Positions 46,942 to 55,725 are shown, counted from the first letter of the stretch. The stretch is 64,000 nucleotides of DNA from an uncultured Clostridia bacterium (GCA_944366945.1 CALVWJ010000005.1:1-64000); one strand, 5' to 3'. Program-made: numbers and translations. Notes: generated by a model not told the origin, from the sequence alone.

Positions 46942-46970
46942 AGCGTATTGTATTTTAACAAGCTTGTCAA
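46942..46970 (-). promoter_or_regulatory. Possible promoter of the DALR-like/MBL pair
   Basis: On the minus strand TTGACA (46970-46965) and TACGCT (46947-46942) with 17 bases between. The -35 is perfect and the -10 weak. Confidence 0.5.
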
Positions 46971-47158
46971 ACGCAGAAATGAAACTTTTTTGTGAAACTA
47001 TGACTTATTTTTTGAGGATTGCTCTGCCTTTTCTGCCGCGCATGCAGTTTGAGCAACGGACCCGGCATATAAAGCCCGCCATGCGCTACAGTAGCGTGTT
47101 TTTTGCGAGCATTGTTGCCGGGTCCTTGTTTCGATCCTTTGAGGTGCGCCGCAGTCTT

Positions 47159-48535
47159 TTACATCACAAGCTGGCCATCCTCGGTGTTGATGATGCGGAA
47201 GATCTGCTCTTCCTCGCCCGTTTGGGCGCTGATGTAGACGATGTATTCTTCCTCGCCGCAGGTTCCCTTAAACTCATAGCAAAGCCGTTCGGTTTGGGGC
47301 GTAATGGGGATGAGCGCAAGTGCGCGGTCCTCCACGGTAAGGTTTGTGGAAAGCATGCTCTCCGCTTCTTCCATTGTAATGAGCGCTTCAGCTAAGTCGC
47401 GTTCCACGTGGCTGAACAGGTAGTTACGCGCATCTACGCCGACGATGCTTCCCGTTTCCCGATCCACCCAGATCTTCACAAGGTCGCTGTAAAGGATCAC
47501 ATCGTCCTGCAGCGCCGCAAAGTTGATCAGCGCACACCCGCCATAATACTGGGCGTAAGTAGCGCACATGCTGGGATACCCGTTTTCCGAAAGATATGCT
47601 TCCGCAGCCTCCCGCAGGCGATCCACCTCCGCTTCCTCCGGGATGCCTTCTGCGTTGCCGGTGGCGCTGCTCATCATCCAGAGCAGATGCCCGCCCGTTT
47701 GGGTAATGGAAATATCCACCTCGCGGCCGTCCTCATATGTGCCATGAAAATCATATGCGGGAATCGTACCGTTGGATGCGCCCTGCGGTGTAAGGCCGGA
47801 AAGCCCCGCAGCGCTTTCTGCGATGGCGCGCGCCTCCTCCTCGCTGACCGGGTTGCCCGTAAGCCCCCTCGCTTCCAGCTTTTCCGCGCTTTCGGAGAAC
47901 GGGCCATCATAAATCAGCGTTGGAAATTCTTGAATGCCCTCCTGCTCCTGTTTTTCTTCATTGCCGCCCTCTTCGCTCGCAGCAGCGTTCTCCGCGTCCT
48001 CTGCCTCCGTGCTGAAATAGCCATCATTGGTGATAACCGCAACGGGAATATCTCCGATTGCAAGCCGTTCATTGAGCTCTGCACCAATGCGGATGCAGGC
48101 GTTGTGCAGCTCCGCGAGCTGCGCCTGGTCCTCCTCCGTCATGGGCGTGCCGCGCACCGCTTTTTTCGTAAGGCTATGCGCGTAATCCCCCAGGCGCACA
48201 ACAAAACTGTTAAGATCCACCGTATCAATATGCGAAGATGGAATCTGCGACATCAAGCTCACGCTGGAGCCGGAAAGCCGCCACACATCGTCGAGCAGCA
48301 GCACATACTGCGCGGGTGACGCCGTAACGCGCAGTTTGCCAAGCGCCGTTTCCAAGTTGTTCATGTTGTCGCAGAGTTCCGTAAAAGCGCGGGTATACAT
48401 GGCCGTAGTGCTGTTTTTGTATTCCTCCGCGAGGGACGCCTGTTCTGCACCCCAAAATGCCGCTGCTACCAATGCGATCACGAGGATTGCCGGCAAAACA
48501 ATTCGTTCCAAGGTGTCTTTGGTTTTTTCTTTCAT
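47159..48535 (-). CDS. ypeB: Germination protein YpeB
   Basis: A 458-residue sporulation protein that protects and localises the cortex-lytic enzyme SleB. A single N-terminal helix (about residues 13-30) is followed by a helical region with the conserved LCDNMNNLETALGKLRV near 54-70. PepSY/YpeB repeats start near 215 (VSEEEARAIAES). The acidic linker near 180-200 (EEGGNEEKQEQEG) is unusually long. GGAGGG lies 6 bases before the ATG, 12 bases after sleB. The neighbours confirm the assignment. Expressed in the forespore in relatives. Confidence 0.92.
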   Translation of the reverse strand: MKEKTKDTLERIVLPAILVIALVAAAFWGAEQASLAEEYKNSTTAMYTRAFTELCDNMNNLETALGKLRVTASPAQYVLLLDDVWRLSGSSVSLMSQIPSSHIDTVDLNSFVVRLGDYAHSLTKKAVRGTPMTEEDQAQLAELHNACIRIGAELNERLAIGDIPVAVITNDGYFSTEAEDAENAAASEEGGNEEKQEQEGIQEFPTLIYDGPFSESAEKLEARGLTGNPVSEEEARAIAESAAGLSGLTPQGASNGTIPAYDFHGTYEDGREVDISITQTGGHLLWMMSSATGNAEGIPEEAEVDRLREAAEAYLSENGYPSMCATYAQYYGGCALINFAALQDDVILYSDLVKIWVDRETGSIVGVDARNYLFSHVERDLAEALITMEEAESMLSTNLTVEDRALALIPITPQTERLCYEFKGTCGEEEYIVYISAQTGEEEQIFRIINTEDGQLVM

Positions 48536-48547
48536 CGTTTTCCCTCC

Positions 48548-49243
48548 TTACCCGCGGAAGAACACATGGTTGCCGATGCGCATCAAAATGGGTTTGGAAA
48601 GCATCCATTCATTGGTGGTTTTGTCCGGGTTGTAATAGTACAAGCAACCATTGGTTGGATCCCAGCCGTTCATGGCATCGCGTGCGGCTTTAATCGCCGT
48701 TTCGTCGGGTGAAAGGTTGATCTGCCCATCGTTTACCACGGAAAATGCGCCGCTTTGATAGATCACGCCGCTGATGCTGTTGGGAAATTCGCTGGATTTG
48801 ACCCGGTTGAGCACCACCGCCGCCACGGCGACCTGGCCTTTATACGGTTCGCCGCGCGCTTCTCCATAGACCAGCCGCGCAAGCAGATACAGGTTGCCCG
48901 AAGCATCCGACGACGAACCGGATCCCTCCGAATTTCCCGCATTGGTGTTTCCCGAAAGCGTAAGCCCGAGCGCCTTCGCCGTTTCATCCCCCACGATGCC
49001 ATCCACCGCAAGGCCGTTTCTGCGCTGGAAATACTCAACGGCCGCCTTGGTCTGTGCGCCAAAAATGCCATCCACCGTGCCGGTATAATAGCCCCAGCGT
49101 TTGAGTTTTGTTTGCAGCTGCTCCACTGCTTCGCCGCGTGACCCAACGCGCAGCGCTTCTGCAAGCGCCGTGGACTGCATGAGCGCCGAAAGTACGAGCA
49201 CCAGCACGAGCATCAGCGCAGCTTTTCGCTTATTGTGTTCCAT
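48548..49243 (-). CDS. sleB: Spore cortex-lytic enzyme SleB
   Basis: A 231-residue secreted enzyme. A signal peptide (1-28) is followed by a peptidoglycan-binding domain (LRVGSRGEAVEQLQTKLKRW, to LAVDGIVGDETAKALGL), a Ser/Gly linker near 100-112, and the SleB hydrolase domain (ARLVYGEARGEPYKGQVAVA; the Glu in YGEARGE is catalytic). It is a lytic transglycosylase that degrades cortex muramic-lactam peptidoglycan during germination. GGAGGGAAGCT precedes the ATG. It lies between spoIIR (31-base overlap) and ypeB. Confidence 0.94.
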   Translation of the reverse strand: MEHNKRKAALMLVLVLVLSALMQSTALAEALRVGSRGEAVEQLQTKLKRWGYYTGTVDGIFGAQTKAAVEYFQRRNGLAVDGIVGDETAKALGLTLSGNTNAGNSEGSGSSSDASGNLYLLARLVYGEARGEPYKGQVAVAAVVLNRVKSSEFPNSISGVIYQSGAFSVVNDGQINLSPDETAIKAARDAMNGWDPTNGCLYYYNPDKTTNEWMLSKPILMRIGNHVFFRG

Positions 49244-49809
49244 AGCTTCCCTCCGTCTATGCTTTTCAAGAGCTTGAGCAGAAGGCTGTTTACCCGAAGC
49301 TCTTCATAATCAATTTCCCCACCGGGAAGCTCCAATATGCACAGCGGAGGAAACATTACGCACCACCAGTTGCGCCCCGCACCTGCGCCAAGAGAAATGC
49401 GCAACGCTGCATAATCGCCCGCAGGATATACGGCATCCCCATAAACGCGCTCTGGAAATGTGAAAACGCCAACCTCGAGCGTAGCTCCATAGGGCATGCC
49501 GCATTGCGCAAGCGTTTGCTCCACGGTTGCAAGCAGGCCTGCGCCATCTTCCATTAAACGCTCCCGCGCTTCTGCTGCATCGGTTACGCCTGCCATGCGC
49601 GTGCGTTCATATTCCAATACGGCATCCCGTACCGCAAGTTTCGCTGCTTGGTCCTCCTCTGTATCGCTGTTTGCAATCACATGCAAGCGGAATACGGAAT
49701 CATAGATGCTTTGCGCATCGGAAGCGCGCGCAGCATCCCCATGCAGGTCCAGTGCCGAGAAGCCCAGCGCCAGGATAAGCGCAAAAACGAAAAACATTCT
49801 CTTTTTCAT
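49213..49809 (-). CDS. spoIIR: Stage II sporulation protein R
   Basis: A 198-residue secreted signal made in the forespore that triggers SpoIIGA to process pro-sigma-E in the mother cell. It has an N-terminal signal helix (residues 4-19). Family text follows: FRLHVIANSDTEEDQAAKLAVRDAVL near 40-65, and a C-terminal YPAGDYAALRISLGAGAGRNWWCVMFPPLC near 140-170. The start at 49809 is the ATG at the hydrophobic N-terminus; a longer frame overlaps the divergent ispE. Its end overlaps sleB by 31 bases, an unusual close link between an engulfment-stage signal and germination genes. Confidence 0.93.
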   Translation of the reverse strand: MKKRMFFVFALILALGFSALDLHGDAARASDAQSIYDSVFRLHVIANSDTEEDQAAKLAVRDAVLEYERTRMAGVTDAAEARERLMEDGAGLLATVEQTLAQCGMPYGATLEVGVFTFPERVYGDAVYPAGDYAALRISLGAGAGRNWWCVMFPPLCILELPGGEIDYEELRVNSLLLKLLKSIDGGKLWNTISEKLR

Positions 49810-49886
49810 GTGGTCTTTTTCATTCCCCTTCCACAACAGATGCTTCAAGCATTGACGTTTCCCGTGATTTTTAACCGTTTTGCGCT

Positions 49887-49892
49887 TATAAT
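49887..49892 (+). promoter_or_regulatory. -10 box positioned for a leaderless ispE mRNA
   Basis: TATAAT ends 6 bases before the ispE ATG at 49899, so the expected start site is the A of the start codon. No Shine-Dalgarno is visible. The -35 region is poor (GTGATT at 17 bases). Confidence 0.55.
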
Positions 49893-49898
49893 GGATAT

Positions 49899-50729
49899 AT
49901 GGAATATGAAGCACATGCAAAAATCAACCTTTTCCTTAACGTGCTTGGTAGGCGGCCCGATGGATACCATGCGCTTTGCACGATCATGCATGCGATCGAC
50001 CTTTGTGATACGGTTTTTCTGGAGCCGGCAAAGGAGATCAGCGTCAGCGCGAATGTAGCGTTGCCCGAACGGAGCGCAGCCAGACGCGCCGCAGAGGCAT
50101 ATCAAGCTGCCGCAGGCACCGAGGGGGCCCGTATCCATATCCACGCGCGCATCCCGCCGGAGGCGGGCCTTGGCAGCTCCTCCGCAGATGCTGCCGCTGT
50201 GCTGCGCGGCATGCAGGCACTTTATGGAGCGCTATCCGATGCGGCGTTACTTGTTCTCGCAGCGCGCATTGGGGCGGATGTGCCGTTCTGTTTAACCGGC
50301 GGTTGTGCCCTTTGCGAAGGCATTGGCGAGCAGATCACCCCGCTCCCCTCCATGCCGCTGGACCTTTTGATCGTCAAGGGTACACGCGGCATCAGCACAA
50401 AGGCGCTGTTTGAATCCTTGGTGCTGCCGCTGCCCGAAGGGGATGCGGGCGCCGCCGTCGCCGCGCTGCGCGCGGGCGACAAGCGCGCACTCGCGCAGCG
50501 CGTTTACAACGCGCTGGCGGCGCCCGCCGCCCGCTTTGCACCGGAAACCATGGAGTTTGCCGCACGCCTGCGCGCCGCAGGCGCGCAGGCCGCATGCATG
50601 ACAGGCAGTGGCTCCGCGGTATTCGGCATCTTTGCATCCCACGCAGAGGCAGAGCGCGCAAAAGGCGCTTTTGCGGATGCCGCGTTTGTGCAGGTATGCC
50701 GCACGCTTCCCTTTTCGGCGAAAACGTAG
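49899..50729 (+). CDS. ispE: 4-diphosphocytidyl-2-C-methyl-D-erythritol kinase
   Basis: A 276-residue GHMP kinase of the MEP isoprenoid pathway that phosphorylates CDP-methylerythritol. The N-terminal signature AKINLFLNVLGRRPDGYH is followed by HARIPPEAGLGSSSADAAAVL near residues 85-105 (ATP-binding glycine loop) and a C-terminal MTGSGSAVFGIF near 232. The ATG has no ribosome binding site and lies directly after a TATAAT box. The gene is divergent from spoIIR and followed by murC 55 bases downstream. Confidence 0.94.
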   Translation: MEYEAHAKINLFLNVLGRRPDGYHALCTIMHAIDLCDTVFLEPAKEISVSANVALPERSAARRAAEAYQAAAGTEGARIHIHARIPPEAGLGSSSADAAAVLRGMQALYGALSDAALLVLAARIGADVPFCLTGGCALCEGIGEQITPLPSMPLDLLIVKGTRGISTKALFESLVLPLPEGDAGAAVAALRAGDKRALAQRVYNALAAPAARFAPETMEFAARLRAAGAQAACMTGSGSAVFGIFASHAEAERAKGAFADAAFVQVCRTLPFSAKT

Positions 50730-50784
50730 TATACTTCCTGTATTATTTGAATCGGAAAAAGAATGAAGCTTGAGGAAAACCATC

Positions 50785-52146
50785 ATGACGCATATTACGG
50801 ATCATAAAATCATCCATCTTATCGGAATCGGCGGCTGCTCGATGAACGGCCTCGCCCAGATTCTGCGCGACCGTGGCTATACCGTGCAGGGTTCTGACGC
50901 CAACGTCTCTCCCTTTACGGAGCGTTTAAAAGAGCTCGGCGTGCCCGTTACAATCGGCCATTGCGCAGAAAACCTTGGCAATGCAGACCTGGTGATCTAT
51001 TCCGCTGCCATCAAGCCCACAAACGTAGAACGCGTGGCCGCAGCAGAGCGCGGTATCCCGGAGCTCGAGCGCTCCGTTGCGCTGGGCCAGTTGACGGAAG
51101 GCTACAAGAATGTTGTAGGCATAGCGGGCTGCCACGGGAAAACCACCATCACCTCCATGCTAGCCTACATCTGTGAATCCGGAGCGCTGGATGCCACGGT
51201 GCATATCGGCGGATTTGTGGACATTCTGCAGGGCGGCGTGCGCATCGGTGCGCACGACATGTTCATTACGGAAGCCTGCGAATATGTAGAAAGCTTCCTT
51301 ACGCTGCGGCCAACCGTTGCGCTCATCAACAACATCGACGATGACCACCTCGATTATTATAAAGACATCGAACATATCACGGAGGCCTTCCGCAAATTCC
51401 TTGCATTATTGCCCAAGGATGGCGTATTTATTGGTTGCGCCGACGACCCGCGCGTGCGCAGGCTTCTTGTCGAACACCGGGGAGCGCATATTTCCTATGG
51501 CATGGCAAACGCGGATTATACGCCCGGGAACATTGTCTATGACGCTTCCGGCGCACCCGCTTTCGACCTGCTTTATGAAGGCAAAAGCCTCGGCCGCATC
51601 GCGCTTTCCGTGCCCGGGGAGCACAATATCATAAACGCCATCGCGGCAGCTGCGGTTGCGCTTTATTTCGGCGTGCCCTTCCCTGCAATTGCACAAGCGC
51701 TGCACGCCTTTGAGAATACGCGCCGCCGCTTTGAGTTTTTCGGCGAGCGCAACGGCGTGCGCTATTACCACGATTATGCACACCATCCGGCGGAGATCAA
51801 CGCCACCCTCTCCGCTGCTTCGCGCGTGCCGCACGGCAAACTCTGGTGTGTCTTCCAATGCAATTCCTATACCCGCGCAAAAACGCTCTTCTGCAAAAAC
51901 GTAAGCTGCTTTGCACACGCGGATGAAACCCTTGTGCCGGATATTTACCCCGGCCGCGAAACGGACGATGGCAGCGTACATGCGCGGGACATGGTGGCAG
52001 GTATACAAGCTGGCGGCGCCAAAGCGGTCTATCTTCCCACCTTTGAGGAGATCCGCGCATATCTGGATGCGCATGCGCAACCGGGAGACCTGGTTGTTAC
52101 GCTGGGCTCGGGTGACGTTTACAAACAAACGCAAAAGCTCCTATAA
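50785..52146 (+). CDS. murC: UDP-N-acetylmuramate-L-alanine ligase
   Basis: A 453-residue Mur ligase that adds L-Ala to UDP-MurNAc, the first peptide step of peptidoglycan. It shows IHLIGIGGCSMNGLA near residues 10-24, the ATP loop GCHGKTT (115-121), EACEYVESFL near 165, NNIDDDHLDYY and the C-terminal DYAHHPAEI near 335. The C-terminal Mur domain continues to VTLGSGDVYK. The ATG at 50785 lies 9 bases after TGAGG; an in-frame TTG at 50770 is a weaker option. A short ligase for tetrapeptide recycling (Mpl) is less likely given the motifs and length. Confidence 0.94.
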   Translation: MTHITDHKIIHLIGIGGCSMNGLAQILRDRGYTVQGSDANVSPFTERLKELGVPVTIGHCAENLGNADLVIYSAAIKPTNVERVAAAERGIPELERSVALGQLTEGYKNVVGIAGCHGKTTITSMLAYICESGALDATVHIGGFVDILQGGVRIGAHDMFITEACEYVESFLTLRPTVALINNIDDDHLDYYKDIEHITEAFRKFLALLPKDGVFIGCADDPRVRRLLVEHRGAHISYGMANADYTPGNIVYDASGAPAFDLLYEGKSLGRIALSVPGEHNIINAIAAAAVALYFGVPFPAIAQALHAFENTRRRFEFFGERNGVRYYHDYAHHPAEINATLSAASRVPHGKLWCVFQCNSYTRAKTLFCKNVSCFAHADETLVPDIYPGRETDDGSVHARDMVAGIQAGGAKAVYLPTFEEIRAYLDAHAQPGDLVVTLGSGDVYKQTQKLL

Positions 52147-52163
52147 TCCGCTGCGTCATGAAC

Positions 52164-52188
52164 CGCCCCGGCTGAACCAGCCGGGGCG
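52164..52188 (+). terminator. Perfect GC hairpin between murC and the exporter gene
   Basis: CGCCCCGGCT pairs with AGCCGGGGCG over a 5-base loop. It is followed by CAGAGGTTTTTATG, so the U-run comes after the next gene's ribosome site. It may terminate murC or modulate translation of the exporter. Confidence 0.65.
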
Positions 52189-52199
52189 CAGAGGTTTTT

Positions 52200-52781
52200 A
52201 TGTTTCGATGGCTTCCTTTTCTAACCTATGCCTTTGCGGCGCTTGCGACCCCTGGCCCGAACACCATCCTTTCCTTTTCCACAGCGAGCCGCGTGGGGTT
52301 CCGCCGCAGCCTCCCGTTTTGCGCGGGCGTATGGGTTGGTTTTTTCTGCGTTATGCTGCTTTGCACTGCGTTTTGCAGCCTGCTGCAATCTTATCTGCCC
52401 ATGCTGCACCTACCCATGCTGATTGTAGGCGCGCTGTATCTAATCTACCTTGCCTGGCATACCTACAAAAGCACCGATGCGGTTTCTGCCGCAGGGGAAG
52501 CAGGGAGCTTTCGCAAAGGGCTTGTGCTCCAGTTTGCAAACATCAAGGTTTACCTCTGCTGCCTCATGGCGCTTGAGGGATACATCCTGCCTGCTTACGA
52601 AGGGCAGGCTCTGCCGCTTGCCGGGTTCGTTGCATTGATGCCGTCCCTTTCGTTCCTGGTCCTGTTGCTCTGGGCAGGATTTGGGGCTGCTTTGAGCCGG
52701 TTTTTGAACCGGCACCGCAAAGCCGCAAACACCGTGTTTGCGCTGCTGCTCGTATATTGCGCCATTGCGCTGTTTTTGTAA
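52200..52781 (+). CDS. LysE/RhtB-family amino-acid exporter
   Basis: A 193-residue inner-membrane protein with about six helices. The first loop has the family motif ATPGPNTILSFSTASRVG near residues 16-33. The gap near KSTDAVSAAGEAGSFRKG is the long central loop before helices 4-6. It would export amino acids by proton exchange. With a BCAA operon elsewhere, branched-chain export is possible but unproven. AGAGG lies 5 bases before the ATG. Following gene on the same strand, 24 bases later. Confidence 0.85.
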   Translation: MFRWLPFLTYAFAALATPGPNTILSFSTASRVGFRRSLPFCAGVWVGFFCVMLLCTAFCSLLQSYLPMLHLPMLIVGALYLIYLAWHTYKSTDAVSAAGEAGSFRKGLVLQFANIKVYLCCLMALEGYILPAYEGQALPLAGFVALMPSLSFLVLLLWAGFGAALSRFLNRHRKAANTVFALLLVYCAIALFL

Positions 52782-52805
52782 GAATGACTGTCGGGAGGAT
52801 CCCAT

Positions 52806-53663
52806 ATGGTTTATCTTTCGCGCTTCACCTTTCCCGACCCGGACCAGGAATTCGATTTTTTCCTTTCCCAAAAGCGCACCTGCTATGATTCATTTTACCC
52901 CTTCCAGGTGCTTTCCCGCCGCGCATTCAGCGAGGTTGACTTTGCCCCGGTCACAATTTTTTATGGCGGCAACGGCTCCGGCAAAACCACAGCGCTCAAC
53001 ATAATCGCGGAAAAGATCCGTGCGGCACGGGATTCCGCGTTCAACAAATCCAACTTTTTGCCGGACTATCTGGCCCTCTGCGAAGCGGAATTTCAATTCC
53101 CGCCAGGCGGCTGCCGCATCGTCACAAGCGACGACGTGTTCGATTATATGCTCAGCCTGCGCAATTTAAATGAAGGCATCGATGTGCGGCGGGAAGAGCT
53201 GTTCCAGGAATTCCTTTCCACAAAATATGCGCGCTTCCGCCTCGAATCCATCGAGGATTATGAAAAACTCAAGCGCAACAATAACGCAAAGCGCCTCACG
53301 CAATCCAAATTCGTGCGCGGGGAACTTATGGACAATGTGCGGGAGCATTCCAATGGGGAGAGCGCCTTTCGCTACTTTACGGAAAAAATCGGAGAAGATG
53401 GGCTGTATTTGCTGGACGAGCCGGAAAACAGCCTCTCGCCTGCCCGGCAGGTTGAACTTGTGCAGTTCCTCACGGATTCTGTGCGTTTTTTTGGCTGCCA
53501 GTTTGTGATCGCAACGCATGCGCCGTTTATTCTTGCGTTCAAAGGAGCGAAAATCTACGATCTTGATGCCAATCCTGTAGACGTAAAGCGTTGGACACAG
53601 TTGCCCAGCGTGCGCGCTTATTACGATTTTTTCCAGGCGCATGCGCGGGAGTTCGAAGGATAG
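52806..53663 (+). CDS. AAA-family ATPase, COG3910-like
   Basis: A 285-residue ABC/SMC-like ATPase without membrane segments. Walker A is GGNGSGKTT (54-62). Walker B is GLYLLDEPENSLSP near residue 200 and the switch is ATHAPFI near 235. Between them lies a mostly helical insert (about 70-190) with no known domain. Resemblance to COG3910 predicted ATPases is my best guess. GGGAGG lies before the ATG. A kinase-fold gene follows 33 bases downstream, so the two may be cotranscribed. Confidence 0.8.
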   Translation: MVYLSRFTFPDPDQEFDFFLSQKRTCYDSFYPFQVLSRRAFSEVDFAPVTIFYGGNGSGKTTALNIIAEKIRAARDSAFNKSNFLPDYLALCEAEFQFPPGGCRIVTSDDVFDYMLSLRNLNEGIDVRREELFQEFLSTKYARFRLESIEDYEKLKRNNNAKRLTQSKFVRGELMDNVREHSNGESAFRYFTEKIGEDGLYLLDEPENSLSPARQVELVQFLTDSVRFFGCQFVIATHAPFILAFKGAKIYDLDANPVDVKRWTQLPSVRAYYDFFQAHAREFEG

Positions 53664-53696
53664 GGTACGCTTGGTTTTTGCATTTTGGTGGCTTTC

Positions 53697-54779
53697 ATGA
53701 TGGAAATACAAGATATCATCCGCCTTTTTCATAAGGAGACACCCCTACGTTCCCGGCTGCGGGAAATTCGGCTGGAGCAACATGACAGCAGGTGGACCCT
53801 CCAGGTCGATTTCCCCAAAGCAAGCTATATGATCAAGCTTGCAGCAAATGGTTTTACCACCGAAGCAAGGGTGAGCCGGTGGAACGATATCATCAACGCA
53901 TACAGGCAGATGGGGTATTACAGCCCGGCGCTTCTGCCAAGCATGTACGGGCGTTTTGCTGAAAAAGTCGTTTTCCGCAGCAAACAGTGTATTGTCTGGG
54001 AAGAAGAGTTTTCCGCGTTCCCGCTTCGGGAGACTTTGGATCAAAGCGTTTATACCGGTGCGGACGGGCGGTATGTTTACCATGACGAGGTGTTTGCATT
54101 TCTCGGCAAAGTTGCAGAAAAGCGTTTTTCCTTTTTCCCGTATCCATCGGGCTGGGCGCGATTAGTACCATTTGAGGCCGATGCAACAACGGATGAGGTT
54201 ATGGAGTGTGTCCAAACATTGGATGCGCTTGTTCGGACACGCGCCCCGCAGTTTTTAACGCGCTGGGAACAGATTCTTCTTCTCTTTCATGAGAACCGAA
54301 AAAAGCTGGAGGCAATCTATGGCGGCCTTCCCACTTCCGTGTTCCAGGCCGACACGATCGGCAACAACCTGCTTCTGGATGCTACAGGGCATTTCAAAGG
54401 CGTGATCGATTATAACCTGGCTGGAGAGGATACTGCGCTCAACATGTTTCTTTCGATGATCTTGTTCGGTTACAGCTATCACCGTAAGCGCATCCACGCT
54501 CCCGGCCTGCTGAATGGGCTCAACCGGGAAACACAGGGTTCCATTGAGAGGATCGTGCTGGAAACGCTGAGTTACCTGCGCGGTTTTTACCGTTTCAGCC
54601 CGCTGGAAGCCAAGGCCGCCCCATTGCTGTATCAATACATCAGCAGCATTGAGTATGCGGAAATCTCCGCGTTTAAGCAGCATGCTGACGATACAGCAAA
54701 ACTCAGCCTGTTATTTGATTTCATGGAATCGCAGCTTTCAAACCACAGCATCCCATTTGAGGATGCAATGCTCGGATAA
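53697..54779 (+). CDS. Aminoglycoside phosphotransferase (APH)-fold protein with altered catalytic loop
   Basis: A 360-residue soluble protein. The C-lobe reads VFQADTIGNNLLLD (residues 215-228), then GVIDYNLAGED, matching the APH catalytic loop and metal site. Usual HGD is QAD here (Q217, D219), and N223/N224 and D238 are kept. The N-lobe has the K-containing strand SYMIKLAANGF near residue 43. Catalysis is possible because Asp219 is retained, but a non-antibiotic substrate is more likely. No strong ribosome site is seen; the tandem ATG at 53697/53700 is the start. The preceding AAA ATPase gene is 33 bases upstream. Confidence 0.65.
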   Translation: MMEIQDIIRLFHKETPLRSRLREIRLEQHDSRWTLQVDFPKASYMIKLAANGFTTEARVSRWNDIINAYRQMGYYSPALLPSMYGRFAEKVVFRSKQCIVWEEEFSAFPLRETLDQSVYTGADGRYVYHDEVFAFLGKVAEKRFSFFPYPSGWARLVPFEADATTDEVMECVQTLDALVRTRAPQFLTRWEQILLLFHENRKKLEAIYGGLPTSVFQADTIGNNLLLDATGHFKGVIDYNLAGEDTALNMFLSMILFGYSYHRKRIHAPGLLNGLNRETQGSIERIVLETLSYLRGFYRFSPLEAKAAPLLYQYISSIEYAEISAFKQHADDTAKLSLLFDFMESQLSNHSIPFEDAMLG

Positions 54780-54850
54780 CGATGGCGCACTGCATCATAA
54801 AGTTCCGCGCTGAAGCTTGAACGCACCTTTTTAGATAGGCGGCAGAGCGA

Positions 54851-55324
54851 CTATCTACCAATCGCATTTTCTTTAGGAGTGTTTTCCAGCAAGGACTTGG
54901 AAAATTTAAAATGGAAATTGCGCATGCCTTCCCGCAGGTAAAAGCGGTGGGCATCCGCGCGGAGCTGGTTGCATGCAACCTCAATCTGCGTGCAGCCAAA
55001 ATCCTTTGCGATAACGCAGGCGCGGCGCAACATCTCTTTCCCGATGCCCTGCCGCTGGTAGGAGGGCGCCACGGCAAACTCCATAATCTCCGCAATGCAT
55101 GCGGCATGGTGGAGCTGCGGCTCAAACCGTAAATTTAAAACCCCGGCCACCATATTGCCACACGCGCAAACAAGGCAATGATATTGCCGGCTGTCTATCT
55201 GCGCTTTCCAGATCGCAGAAAAGCGTGCAAAGGGGAGCTGCCTGCATTCCATTTCGCAGATTCGCGCATAGACCTCTTTGCAATCATCCAAGCCTGCTTC
55301 TCGATACACAAACGTTTCCTGCAT
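54851..55324 (-). CDS. GNAT acetyltransferase
   Basis: A 157-residue acetyltransferase. The acetyl-CoA motif is VAPSYQRQGIGKEMLRRAC near residues 88-106, preceded by MVAGVLNLRFEPQ and IAEIMEFAV strands, and followed by IEVACNQLRADAHRFYLREGM. The acceptor is unknown. The start at 55324 follows GGGAGGATT. A longer frame from 55384 lacks that site. It converges on the APH-like gene. Confidence 0.85.
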   Translation of the reverse strand: MQETFVYREAGLDDCKEVYARICEMECRQLPFARFSAIWKAQIDSRQYHCLVCACGNMVAGVLNLRFEPQLHHAACIAEIMEFAVAPSYQRQGIGKEMLRRACVIAKDFGCTQIEVACNQLRADAHRFYLREGMRNFHFKFSKSLLENTPKENAIGR

Positions 55325-55725
55325 CCACAATCCTCCCAATCGCAGTGTAGCTGGCGCCCTGCCCATTTGGGCCCGGTGCGCCAAAATTGGAAAAGGCCGC
55401 CAATATTTTCCGCTTCCAATCTGGCAAAAAAGCTTAGCAGTTCAAGGAGCAGCCCAAAGGCTCCAATTAATTGAACGGCGCACAAGGTGGAGTGCTCCAC
55501 AAAGGGTCAAGTGGTTCCTTTAGGGGTGTGGCAAATCCAGAAAAGCCCTCTGCAAAACGAGGTTTTCTTCCACGGCTTCTATCCATGCCCTGCCATAAAG
55601 GGGGCGTCATGCAAACCGCAAGAAGCGCCAGCCACCTTGTGGATAGTTTAAGGCGGCGGATGTTCCCATCCGCCGCCCTTTTTATGCTCCCGGCCTATTC
55701 CCGGGTTTTACCCATGCGGCCGGGC
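55325..55725. other. Gene-free stretch with an orphan plus-strand terminator
   Basis: About 400 bases between two minus-strand genes (GNAT start and hydratase stop). No open frame is supported. A strong plus-strand terminator at 55652-55683 has no plus-strand gene to serve. Confidence 0.5.
55652..55683 (+). terminator. Strong terminator with no upstream plus-strand gene
   Basis: GGCGGCGGATG pairs perfectly with CATCCGCCGCC over loop TTCC, followed by CTTTTT. On the minus strand the tail is only TTAAAC. It may still stop the hydratase transcript, but its orientation suggests an unannotated plus-strand RNA. Confidence 0.7.

Noticed and set aside
49852..49892. TTGACG paired with TATAAT as the ispE promoter
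   Set aside because: The gap is 29 bases, far beyond the 16-19 that sigma-A accepts.
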